A model generated the notes under the pieces. That model did not search any database. It was not told the DNA's origin and worked only from the letters and a program-made list of their open reading frames with translations. A stretch of 7,888 nt of DNA from Planctomycetaceae bacterium (GTDB lineage Bacteria > Planctomycetota > Planctomycetia > Pirellulales > Thermoguttaceae), in NCBI GenBank assembly GCA_031254675.1, contig JAIRTV010000335.1:1-7888 (forward strand), read 5' to 3'. How positions within the stretch are numbered: position 1 is the first letter of the stretch; each line of letters opens with the position of its first letter. The position numbers and the translations under genes are program-made. Shown in pieces: positions 1 to 5,944 of this stretch.

Positions 1-80
1 ACAACTCGCCGGTTGGCATGTTTCATGGCGCGATTAAACTGTTCGGTACAATTTTGTAAAAATTCTTTTGTGATTGACAT
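1..80 (-). CDS. 5' fragment of an unidentified protein (runs off the left edge)
   Basis: An ATG on the minus strand at 80-78 opens a frame that stays open to the window edge (26 full codons). It begins MSITKEFLQNCTEQFNRAMK and continues with HANRRV. The fragment is polar and looks helical, with no signal peptide or recognisable motif, so I cannot name a function. Codon choice resembles the neighbouring real genes, and the start lies next to a non-coding gap, which is why I favour a real gene end over chance. No clear Shine-Dalgarno sequence precedes the ATG. The call rests on only 80 bases and could be wrong. Confidence 0.45.
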   Translation of the reverse strand, partial: MSITKEFLQNCTEQFNRAMKHANRRV

Positions 81-741
81 GAGGCAGAGAGTTTGAAGGG
101 TTGGGTGGTTCCGTGTTTGTGTTCGACAAAAAACGCAAAACGGATCATTTGATACTTCTGGTCTTTGAAATTTATTCTATGGTATTATGGTTTGACTGGT
201 TCGCTGTTAAAGTTTTTTTCCGATGTATTCGCCTGTATTCGCTGGACAAAACAGCACGCTCTAACAGTATTATCTAAAAACACTTTCTGGCAGCACTGTC
301 TAACAGTACTCTCTAAAAGTTTCCAAAAACCTCGAAGTATCACAGACATGACGTAAACATTATCGCCTGACCGTGTTGCTTGTCAAGAGACACAACACTT
401 TTATCGATAAACTATTAACGATAATGTTGGTAAAAATCTCAATATCTTAATAAACCTTTTCGCGGAACTTAATATGGGAAATTTCTAAAAACCTTGTTTC
501 TCAAATATCGCGTCCTTAAAAATAAAGACTTGAGAATAGTTTTCGGGTAAAAAATTAGGCTTTTAGAAGTTCCCCATGCTGAAATAAGCACAATTTAATA
601 GACAGTTTAATCTTTCTGGTTGGGGGGCGGATAAACTTGGCGGTGATGTTTGTTGGAAAATTGAGCAGAGCAAAAAAACAACTTGCCAAAATGGATAAAA
701 CCAATAGAAACTAATTACGTTTTGATTATTGATGTGAACAG
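81..741. other. Intergenic region with no convincing gene
   Basis: This 661-nt AT-rich gap lies between the start of the left-edge gene and the end of the Hsp70-Sel1 gene. It holds a 39-nt-period direct repeat (252-318, listed separately) and a 10-bp tandem duplication of TGTATTCGC(C/T) at 224-243. An imperfect hairpin with GTGTTG at 373-378 and CAACAC at 393-398 is followed by TTTT. TTATCG at 401-406 pairs with CGATAA at 419-424. A TTG-started frame at 165-356 is explained by the DNA repeat and is not accepted as a gene. I see no tRNA, no strong promoter and no clear terminator for the Hsp70 gene. Confidence 0.6.
252..318. repeat. Two-copy diverged direct repeat, 39-nt period
   Basis: A 28-nt unit at 252-279 recurs at 291-318 with 24 of 28 identical positions. 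The shared core is TCTAACAGTA followed by TCTAAAA. Copy 2 contains a perfect small inverted repeat, ACTGT-CTA-ACAGT (295-307). Copy 1 has GC where copy 2 has TG, which breaks this symmetry. The period of 39 is a multiple of three, so any frame through it shows a peptide repeat. That accounts for the apparent repeat in the spurious small frame. No third copy is visible. Confidence 0.7.
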
Positions 742-2208
742 TTAGCGTAAATGTTTTTCGCAGTAAGCGATGGCGTCGGGTAGATTTTGTTCGGCGGATT
801 TGCGTAACCAATGTTCAGCGGTGGCGGTATCGTCTGTGTTTTCGTACAAATAACGCCCCAACAAATATTGCGACAACATATAACCTTCTTCCGCCGATTC
901 CTGAAGATATTGTAATGCTTCGTCTCGGTGAAAAATTGTTCCCAACCCTTGAAATAAAAGTTTCGCCAAACGATATTTCGCTTTCAGATAACCGTTTTGC
1001 GCCGAAACTCGATACCAATCCAGAGCCTCTTCCAACGACATCGGTGTTCCATGTCCCGCCTCCAACGATTTGCCCAAATAATATTGCGATTCTTTGTTTC
1101 CGGCTTCGGCATTCAGATAGAGTTGATAAAAATGTAACGCCGCATTGTCTGTATTGTTTGGTTTTTGTTTCGGCAAAAATTCTCCGGCAGTTCCCACCGC
1201 TACCGCTTCTTCGGCTTCCGCCCACCAATAAACTTTGCCCAACGCCACGCCTTCAATCGCTTCAATAATCAGAGGAATATTCGTCCCGCCGCCAATCAGA
1301 AGAACCGGAATCGAATCCTGTTTGGTAAAAACTTTCGCGCGTTCCGAAAAATATTTGAGCGTCCATTGAATTTTTTTAGCAACAATATTAGCTGCCGAAA
1401 CAAAATGTTCGGTGCGGATTTTTCCGATCCGTCCATCTTGAACAATTCGGAATGTTTCTTCTTTATCCCAATTGCAACTTCGCCGAATCCGTTTCAACCG
1501 CAAAAGGTCTTCCCATTTTTCAACCGAAACAATTTGTGAATCCGAATCTTGTGACAGTAAGATAATCCGGTCAATCTCGTCAATGCCCACCGTATTAATC
1601 GAACGGAAATGCCGAGCATGCGTGTAACCATCGTAACTGTATTGCAGAAGAGAAAACGAAGTTTGAGACGCCGCAAGATTACAGACAATCACAAAAGACG
1701 GCGTTTCTTCCCAAACCCGTTTCCACGCCACCGCCGCAGCAATCATCGCGTCACGAAAAAGAATTTGCGAAAACCCCGCTTCCAACGCAATTTGATAATA
1801 CGTTTTGCGAATCATTTCATGCCGATGCGGTAACGATAATACACACGATTGAAGCGAACGATTGTCAAAAAAATGTGTTTCACAATAAGTTTTAATATGA
1901 CGCAATTGGTGCATAAAAAACGACGAAGGATGAAATTCGCCGCGACCATCAGGAAAACAAATCGGTTCATCTTTTTTCAGCAACGATGTTCGCAGCAAAA
2001 TAATTCCAGCCGGATCGTTTTCCAGTTGCGCTAAAGCGTTGTGTCCTACCGAAATCGGGTTGGTGTTACGCGAAACATGGAACACCGAATCAAATTCATG
2101 ATTCGCCGAAACAATATTTCGTACCGCGCCGTTCAAATCAAGAGAAGCAACATGGGTTTGGTCGGAACCAAGATCAACGGCAATCCAAGGATCGGATATG
2201 ATTTTCAT
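742..2208 (-). CDS. Degenerate Hsp70-type ATPase-fold protein fused to Sel1 repeats
   Basis: A 488-residue protein. Residues about 7-345 follow the Hsp70/actin nucleotide-binding fold. Phosphate-1 is IAVDLGSDQT (9-18). LSLPHRHEMIRKTYYQIALEAG (124-145) corresponds to the Hsp70 VTVPAYF...AGL region. Residues 149-162 match the NEPTAAALAYG segment with Asp for Glu. The adenosine motif is LIGGGTNIP (304-312), and AEEAVAVG (332-339) matches DEAVALG. The phosphate-2 loop, normally DLGGGTFD, reads NLAASQTS (177-184), so the acidic residue and the glycines are lost and ATP hydrolysis is doubtful. There is no Hsp70 substrate-binding domain. Instead about three Sel1/TPR-like repeats (roughly 365-475) suggest a protein-interaction surface. 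There is no signal peptide or membrane helix, so it should be cytoplasmic. The gene starts 29 nt after the kinase stop, so co-transcription is likely. No Shine-Dalgarno precedes the ATG. The fold call is firm; the biological role is unknown. Confidence 0.85.
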   Translation of the reverse strand: MKIISDPWIAVDLGSDQTHVASLDLNGAVRNIVSANHEFDSVFHVSRNTNPISVGHNALAQLENDPAGIILLRTSLLKKDEPICFPDGRGEFHPSSFFMHQLRHIKTYCETHFFDNRSLQSCVLSLPHRHEMIRKTYYQIALEAGFSQILFRDAMIAAAVAWKRVWEETPSFVIVCNLAASQTSFSLLQYSYDGYTHARHFRSINTVGIDEIDRIILLSQDSDSQIVSVEKWEDLLRLKRIRRSCNWDKEETFRIVQDGRIGKIRTEHFVSAANIVAKKIQWTLKYFSERAKVFTKQDSIPVLLIGGGTNIPLIIEAIEGVALGKVYWWAEAEEAVAVGTAGEFLPKQKPNNTDNAALHFYQLYLNAEAGNKESQYYLGKSLEAGHGTPMSLEEALDWYRVSAQNGYLKAKYRLAKLLFQGLGTIFHRDEALQYLQESAEEGYMLSQYLLGRYLYENTDDTATAEHWLRKSAEQNLPDAIAYCEKHLR

Positions 2209-2237
2209 TGATTAAACTATGTTCGATGATGTTCGGT

Positions 2238-3602
2238 TCATTGTCCCGAAAATAAACGTGTCAAAAAAATTCCCAGACCAAACGCCACAACAATCGCCCC
2301 AATCAGTAAAGCATTTTTTTGGATCAATAATTCGATTCGTTCTTTCCAGTTCATTCGATAAACAGAAACCGCGTCGCCGTCAAGCCAATGTTGAAGATCA
2401 GCGGCTAAATGAGATACAGAAGAATATCGTTTCGTTTTATCAAAAGCAAAAGCACAAAGGCAAATCGCCGAAAGTGAACGCGAAACATGAGGATTATCCC
2501 AATGAGGCAACCGCGGCGGTGTCATTAAAAGATCAAAAATACCACGATGATCACGCGAAACTTTGTAAGGAAGTTTGTTGCTCAACAAAACATATAATGT
2601 TACACCAAGTGCATAAATATCGTCGGAAGTGCGACTGTTGCCGTCGCGAAGATATTCGGGAGACTGGAAACCAAGCGTTCCCACACGCCCACCGGCAAGT
2701 GTTAAATCAAATGTTTGTTCTTCCGTTTCAAGATCATTGTCAATCTCTTGATCGAAATTATTGTCGGAATTATTGTTCTTCGAGTCATTGTTGCTTTCCG
2801 TAGCGATAATTTTGGCTAATCCCCAATCAAGAATAATCGTTTCACCATAACCACTAAGCATAATATTGGACGGTTTGATGTCGCGGTGAACAATATGATG
2901 GTCATGAGCGTACGAAATTGTTTGGCAAGCGTTGATAAAATGCCGGATCAATCGGCGAAGTTCTTCCGGTGTGTGCGACGGACCTTTGAGATTATGATAT
3001 TGGCTCACCAATTGTTCGAAGGTTTGTCCTTCGAGAAGACGCATAACATAATACGGTTCGCCCTGATCGTCGTGATCAAGCGAATAAATCGGAATAATAC
3101 CGGAATGAACAAGTTTACCGGTTATTCGGGCTTCATTGATGAAACGTTCCTTGTAATGTTTATTCCGGCGATTTTTTTTGTTGAGAGTTTTGATGGTAAC
3201 ATTCCGTTGGAGTTGTGTATCCCAAGCGTGAAAAACTGTTCCCATACCGCCGCTGCCAATTTTTTCGCGGATCTCATATTTTCCAATACGTTCCAACTTG
3301 GTAACATCGGGCGTTTTTTTTGACGAAATATCGACGACGGGATTTATTCCACTATTTATTTCGTGAATGGCGTCGTATTCGTCTGAACTGCCGGACGAAA
3401 AAAAAGGAAGATCAGCAGAAAGAACAGAAATATCAACCTCTTCCGAAACGTTGCCAACCGGAACTGTTTGATTTATTTGCTCGGAAACCAGAGGAACAAC
3501 ATAATCGCGTTTACAAATAATACAACGCGAAGCACGACCGGAAAAACGGCGATTGAATTTATAAACTTTTCCACACTCACAGGTAAAGACAATCTCGGAC
3601 AT
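2238..3602 (-). CDS. Membrane-anchored Ser/Thr protein kinase with N-terminal zinc-ribbon-like module
   Basis: A 454-residue Hanks-type kinase. I start it at 3602 because GAGGTG lies 6 nt upstream and a TATAAT promoter sits at 3661-3666. The open frame continues to an ATG at 3773, but that extension would lie beyond the promoter. Residues C8, C10, C27 and C30 form a CxC...CxxC zinc-ribbon-like module. The kinase domain covers about 108-410: glycine loop IGSGGMGTV (115-123), ATP lysine K138, helix-C glutamate E157, catalytic loop HRDIKPSN with D241, DWG at 259-261 replacing DFG, and SPE at 314-316. The segment between DWGLAK and GTLGFQSPE carries an acidic, Asn/Asp-rich insert (about 266-303). 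Residues 430-451 form a single hydrophobic helix, with only three residues after it, so the enzyme should be tail-anchored with the kinase in the cytoplasm. All catalytic residues are present, so it is probably active. The Hsp70-Sel1 gene follows in the same unit and is a plausible partner or substrate. Confidence 0.93.
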   Translation of the reverse strand: MSEIVFTCECGKVYKFNRRFSGRASRCIICKRDYVVPLVSEQINQTVPVGNVSEEVDISVLSADLPFFSSGSSDEYDAIHEINSGINPVVDISSKKTPDVTKLERIGKYEIREKIGSGGMGTVFHAWDTQLQRNVTIKTLNKKNRRNKHYKERFINEARITGKLVHSGIIPIYSLDHDDQGEPYYVMRLLEGQTFEQLVSQYHNLKGPSHTPEELRRLIRHFINACQTISYAHDHHIVHRDIKPSNIMLSGYGETIILDWGLAKIIATESNNDSKNNNSDNNFDQEIDNDLETEEQTFDLTLAGGRVGTLGFQSPEYLRDGNSRTSDDIYALGVTLYVLLSNKLPYKVSRDHRGIFDLLMTPPRLPHWDNPHVSRSLSAICLCAFAFDKTKRYSSVSHLAADLQHWLDGDAVSVYRMNWKERIELLIQKNALLIGAIVVAFGLGIFLTRLFSGQ

Positions 3603-3608
3603 CAAAGA

Positions 3609-3614
3609 CACCTC
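3609..3614 (-). promoter_or_regulatory. Shine-Dalgarno site of the kinase gene
   Basis: GAGGTG on the minus strand lies 6 nt before the ATG at 3602. It decides the start codon in favour of 3602 over the upstream in-frame ATG at 3773. It is the only strong Shine-Dalgarno sequence I can find before a gene in this window. Confidence 0.75.
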
Positions 3615-3660
3615 GCAGAAGACGAAATACAAAAAATTAAATCCATTTGGCTCATTTTGT

Positions 3661-3688
3661 ATTATACGACTTGATAGCGAAAAAGCAA
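3661..3688 (-). promoter_or_regulatory. Sigma-70-type promoter of the kinase/Hsp70-Sel1 unit
   Basis: A perfect TATAAT (-10) lies at 3666-3661 on the minus strand, with TTGCTT at 3688-3683 as a modest -35 (3 of 6 matches) and a 16-nt spacer. Transcription would start near 3654, giving a leader of about 50 nt to the ATG at 3602. The position fits the start chosen from the Shine-Dalgarno site. Confidence 0.6.
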
Positions 3689-3987
3689 AGAAAAACATTG
3701 CTTGTCCATGTTTTGTAGAATGATCAAACCGTCTGTCTCTTACAATTCGTAAACATTTACAGATAAAGAACACAACAAATCGTCGAAAATTTTTCAGCGA
3801 AATCTTTCCTACAGTTGCCTGATTTTCTGTTGCTAAATTTGTAGAGACAATTCTTCGTAGATAAATTTTGTAATCTATTCAGTTGAATAATTGAATTTTT
3901 GCAACTATTTTGTGGTCATTTTTTAACTGACTTCATTTTCAACCGAATTTTTCTTACGAAACCACCAACGATACGAAATTGATACTA

Positions 3988-4108
3988 TTTATCACAAACT
4001 TGATGCAAGGCTAATAGACGCAGTATTACATGTAAAAAATTTTGTTTGAATGTGTTCTTTCATTTCAATTATAAAAAAATAACATTATTTAACTCCTTTT
4101 GTGATAAA
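3988..4108. repeat. 11-bp perfect inverted repeat, widely spaced arms
   Basis: TTTATCACAAA at 3988-3998 is exactly complementary to TTTGTGATAAA at 4098-4108. The arms are separated by 99 nt, which contain the palindrome TTACATGTAA. In such AT-rich sequence a chance match is possible. If transcribed, the arms could close a large stem. Confidence 0.5.
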
Positions 4109-4110
4109 AA

Positions 4111-4162
4111 TGCAACAATAATATATTTTTTGTTCGTCAATACCGGATGAATTAATGTTGCA
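4111..4162. repeat. 12-bp inverted repeat with one mismatch, 28-nt spacer
   Basis: TGCAACAATAAT (4111-4122) pairs with ATTAATGTTGCA (4151-4162) at 11 of 12 positions. It begins only 2 nt after the previous repeat's second arm, so the two symmetric elements are nearly contiguous. It resembles a two-half-site operator or a stem-loop. There is no adjacent transposase or target duplication to support a mobile element. Confidence 0.5.
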
Positions 4163-4213
4163 AATTATGCATTTGATTTCCAAATTGCCTACCTTTGGTG
4201 TCTTTGGGGTGTT

Positions 4214-4234
4214 TCAAATAAAAATTCTATTTGA
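4214..4234 (-). terminator. Weak hairpin after the GNAT gene, possible terminator
   Basis: TCAAATA (4214-4220) and TATTTGA (4228-4234) form a perfect 7-bp stem with a 7-nt loop, 22 nt past the GNAT stop codon. The stem has one G-C pair, and no T-run follows it on the minus strand. Its placement suggests a transcript end, but it is not a standard intrinsic terminator. Confidence 0.3.
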
Positions 4235-4256
4235 CAGATTACTTCGGATCGGAATT

Positions 4257-4805
4257 CTATTCAAAAATTTTGAGAAAATGAACGTTGAAGGTTTTGAAAC
4301 CGACATGGGTGTATAGTTGGACTGCCGGTTTATTTTCTGCGGTTACCTCCAATGTAACACGACGAATTCCGTGTTGCCGAAAACCAAGCAACGAACCAAG
4401 CAAAATCGCACGACCAATTCCACGCCCACGATAATCCGGCAAAACCGCAATATTCTGAACCGCTCCAACCTCTCCCGAAAATCGCATCCCCTGAATACAA
4501 GCAACATACTCAAAAAGATCATGCTCGTCACCATTGGCAATTAAAAGAGTTGCCGCCGGTAAAAATGCCGGACTAGCCGAAATGGATTGCATTAAGTTGA
4601 CACATTGTTTGTAATTGCGAAATGTTGGAAAAATCCGTGCGTCTAAATCGTTGCGAAAACCGCGGTGTTTAATATCCGCGTGGATTTCCAACATTTCAGG
4701 ACGCCACGCAACATAACGAAAACCCGTCGGAAGTTTCAGCATAGGAAACGAACCATTCGCAAAATCAAAGACCATTTGAAGACGTTTGATGTGTTGAAGT
4801 GGCAT
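4257..4805 (-). CDS. GNAT-family N-acetyltransferase
   Basis: A 182-residue protein that should transfer an acetyl group from acetyl-CoA to an amine; the acceptor is unknown. The C-terminal half is a clear GNAT core. IAVLPDYRGRGIGRAI (119-134) is motif A, with the CoA pyrophosphate loop R126-G127-R128-G129-I130-G131. TLEVTAENKPAVQLYTHVGF (151-170) is motif B with the usual N...A..LY...GF pattern. The N-terminal half has H...K.RGFRNDLDARIFPTF (42-62) and FLPAATLLIA (81-90), which recall a planctomycete GNAT group from memory. There is no signal peptide. The start at 4805 is bounded by an in-frame TAA just upstream and preceded by a weak TAAGG about 7 nt away; M11 is a less likely alternative. 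mraZ lies 257 nt upstream on the same strand, so co-transcription is possible but unproven. Confidence 0.88.
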   Translation of the reverse strand: MPLQHIKRLQMVFDFANGSFPMLKLPTGFRYVAWRPEMLEIHADIKHRGFRNDLDARIFPTFRNYKQCVNLMQSISASPAFLPAATLLIANGDEHDLFEYVACIQGMRFSGEVGAVQNIAVLPDYRGRGIGRAILLGSLLGFRQHGIRRVTLEVTAENKPAVQLYTHVGFKTFNVHFLKIFE

Positions 4806-4909
4806 TGGTGTGCCTTACCAGTTGGCAGTAAAAAAACTGCCAGAAACAACCCGATCAAAAAAACGTCTCTCCACGTTCTTTTGTGAATTCGTTTACAAAA
4901 GGCTTGCAT
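4736..4909 (-). CDS. Possible small hydrophobic leader peptide overlapping the GNAT start
   Basis: A 57-residue frame starts at ATG 4909-4907 and ends at TGA 4738-4736, overlapping the first 70 nt of the GNAT gene in another frame. It has a basic start (CKRIHKRTWRD, 5-15), a hydrophobic run VFLIGLFLAVFLLPTG (16-31), then polar residues, much like a signal peptide or small membrane protein. AAAGGA directly abuts the ATG with no spacer, too close for a normal ribosome-binding site. It may be a translated leader affecting GNAT expression, or a chance frame. I do not recognise it. Confidence 0.2.
   Translation of the reverse strand: MQAFCKRIHKRTWRDVFLIGLFLAVFLLPTGKAHQCHFNTSNVFKWSLILRMVRFLC
4823..4842 (-). 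repeat. 7-bp hairpin in the GNAT leader
   Basis: TGGCAGT (4823-4829) and ACTGCCA (4836-4842) are perfect complements around a six-base loop (A on the plus strand, U in the GNAT mRNA). The stem ends 17 nt before the GNAT ATG, close to the weak TAAGG site at 4813-4817. It could hinder or tune translation initiation, or be an operator. No long T-run follows, so it is not a standard terminator. Confidence 0.45.
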
Positions 4910-5062
4910 TCCTTTATTCGGGTGACGACCGAGGGGTAAAAACGAATCACATCGGGTTTTGTTCCTGACAGTATTGGTCTCAAGTTGAACACGTTAATTA
5001 TTGAACCAGCATTTATTTGTATTGTTGTTTATTTTAATCTTGGATCGGAATCGGGCAGCCAA

Positions 5063-5548
5063 TTAATGCGATAAAGTATCCAATAAATTTCTAAATTCCG
5101 GTATTTCACCTTCAATGTAGTTGAACCATTTTTGGGGTTGCCAAATTTCAATACAAACCGCAGCCCCAACAACCATGACTTCGTTCCCGGGTTCGACGGC
5201 GAGAAACTCGCGAAATCCTTCCGGTAACACAATGCGTCCACGTTCTGCCAATTTAATTTCACGGTGTCGCGTTGACAAAAGTCGTCCAAGTATTTGCAAT
5301 TCCGGCATTTTTTGTTCCAGATCGCCAAGGTGAAAACGTTTTTGGATCAAATCGACACGAGCATCAAGTTTGGATTTCCACGTTTCTTCGTCCCAAAGGG
5401 AAAGGCAACCTGGTCGTTCTTTGGCGATCACGCATTTTCCGGATTCCGGTTTGAACACTTCCTCAAATTCGCCGGGAAGTGTTAAGCGAAACCGGTCATC
5501 TAGTTTACGGCTAAATTCGCCTAAAATAAGTTGCATTGTTTCGGACAT
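5063..5548 (-). CDS. mraZ: Transcriptional regulator MraZ
   Basis: A 161-residue MraZ, near the usual length of about 145-160. The two AbrB-like half-domains are visible: EFSRKLDDRFRLTLPGEFEEV (11-31), matching the family's E...LD.KGR...P pattern, and EIKLAERGRIVLPEGFREF (97-115), matching the second D.-GR...P...RE motif. MraZ proteins form ring-shaped oligomers that bind TGGG-containing repeats. In E. coli and mycoplasmas MraZ controls its own promoter and the dcw (division and cell wall) genes. Here no rsmH/mraW, ftsL or mur gene follows; the next gene is a GNAT, so this copy is an orphan within the window. The start could also be M5 (5536); neither has a good Shine-Dalgarno. Upstream lie an extended -10 promoter and two 18-bp boxes, listed separately. 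Confidence 0.93.
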   Translation of the reverse strand: MSETMQLILGEFSRKLDDRFRLTLPGEFEEVFKPESGKCVIAKERPGCLSLWDEETWKSKLDARVDLIQKRFHLGDLEQKMPELQILGRLLSTRHREIKLAERGRIVLPEGFREFLAVEPGNEVMVVGAAVCIEIWQPQKWFNYIEGEIPEFRNLLDTLSH

Positions 5549-5615
5549 GAAAATCGGAACCCATTGAATATTTTTTCAATCGTTTTCAAGGATATTACCA
5601 CATTGATGAAAAAAC

Positions 5616-5644
5616 ATTATAACATGTTTGGGCGACTTTCCCAC
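5616..5644 (-). promoter_or_regulatory. Extended -10 promoter of mraZ
   Basis: On the minus strand, TATAAT (5621-5616) is preceded by TGT (5624-5622), a consensus extended -10 element. The -35 position at a 17-nt spacing is GTGGGA (5644-5639), which is weak and lies inside the promoter-proximal 18-bp box. Transcription would begin near 5609, about 60 nt before the mraZ ATG. A weak -35 overlapped by a repeated box is a typical arrangement for a regulated promoter. Confidence 0.65.
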
Positions 5645-5687
5645 AGGATATCTCAAAAAAATATCAAAATTGGGCATGTTTCCCACA
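5628..5687. promoter_or_regulatory. Pair of 18-bp boxes at the mraZ promoter (putative operator)
   Basis: TTGGGCGACTTTCCCACA (5628-5645) and TTGGGCATGTTTCCCACA (5670-5687) match at 15 of 18 positions in direct orientation. The differences are confined to three adjacent central bases. The copies are 42 bp apart, close to four helical turns, so they lie on the same DNA face. Each box is also internally symmetric (TGGG-N7-CCCA). The proximal box covers the -35 and part of the spacer of the mraZ promoter. MraZ is known to bind TGGGN repeats upstream of its own gene, so autoregulation is the leading idea. The inverted TGGG arrangement differs from the direct repeats described in E. coli, so another regulator is possible. 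Confidence 0.65.
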
Positions 5688-5944
5688 AATTCAAAGTGTA
5701 TCAGATTCTAGTTGGATGACAAGTATCAGTCAAGCGGTTTGTAATAATTTTTTTTCAATTTTTTTGGGAGCAACAAAAAATTCCGCTGAATCATTGTTGG
5801 CAGACTATACTTTTTGCGGTATTCATGCTAAATTTATAAACCGATTAAGTTAGCGGGCAGTTGAGCAGATGATAACATGTCAGCCGATGGCGTTATTATC
5901 AATGACCGCTTTCCATTATCCATTCTCCCAACCCTTAATTACTG

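Larger units (their letters stand above)
3603..4256. other. Intergenic region rich in inverted repeats
   Basis: A 654-nt AT-rich gap between the kinase start and the GNAT stop. It carries the kinase promoter at its left end and no credible coding frame. Four symmetric elements cluster in 3988-4234: an 11-bp inverted repeat with arms 99 nt apart, a 10-bp palindrome TTACATGTAA (4026-4035), a 12-bp inverted repeat with one mismatch (4111-4162), and a 7-bp hairpin (4214-4234). CAAAT-TATGC-ATTTG (4161-4175) adds a smaller one. The block could be operators, a terminator region or an untranslated RNA; the sequence alone does not decide. Confidence 0.55.
5549..5944. other. Divergent intergenic region between mraZ and the Fe-S protein gene
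   Basis: A 396-nt region. Its left half carries the mraZ promoter and the 18-bp boxes, with GATATC and ATATC symmetry between the boxes. Its right half should drive the plus-strand Fe-S gene. TATACT at 5806-5811 and TATAAA at 5835-5840 are possible -10 elements, but no good -35 accompanies either. Around 5870-5911, TGATAAC, GCC-GAT-GGC and GTTATTATCA could fold into an imperfect leader stem. No coding frame is convincing. Confidence 0.45.

Noticed and set aside
165..356. 63-codon plus-strand frame with an apparent peptide repeat
   Set aside because: It starts with TTG, has no ribosome-binding site, and its repeat follows directly from the 39-nt DNA repeat. No family resemblance is seen.
373..402. 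GTGTTG...CAACAC stem followed by TTTT as an intrinsic terminator
   Set aside because: The stem is interrupted and the T-run is only four bases. No accepted plus-strand gene ends before it.
815..1228. 137-codon frame inside the Hsp70-Sel1 gene on the same strand
   Set aside because: It is out of frame with a gene whose Sel1 repeats cover the same bases. Its Gly/Arg/Ser-rich sequence is typical of a shadow.
2219..2803. 194-codon plus-strand open frame antisense to the kinase gene
   Set aside because: It lies wholly opposite the kinase 3' end, has low-complexity basic and Cys/His-rich sequence and no recognisable domain. It is explained by codon bias of the real minus-strand gene.
3603..3773. 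57-residue N-terminal extension of the kinase
   Set aside because: The in-frame upstream ATG lies beyond the TATAAT promoter, and the GAGGTG site sits correctly before the ATG at 3602. The extension also lacks family-like sequence.
5637..5687. TTTCCCACA (5637-5645 and 5679-5687) as DnaA boxes
   Set aside because: Each has one mismatch to TTWTNCACA, and the conservation extends well beyond nine bases into TTGGGC. A promoter operator explains it better. There is no dnaA, dnaN or AT-rich unwinding array.
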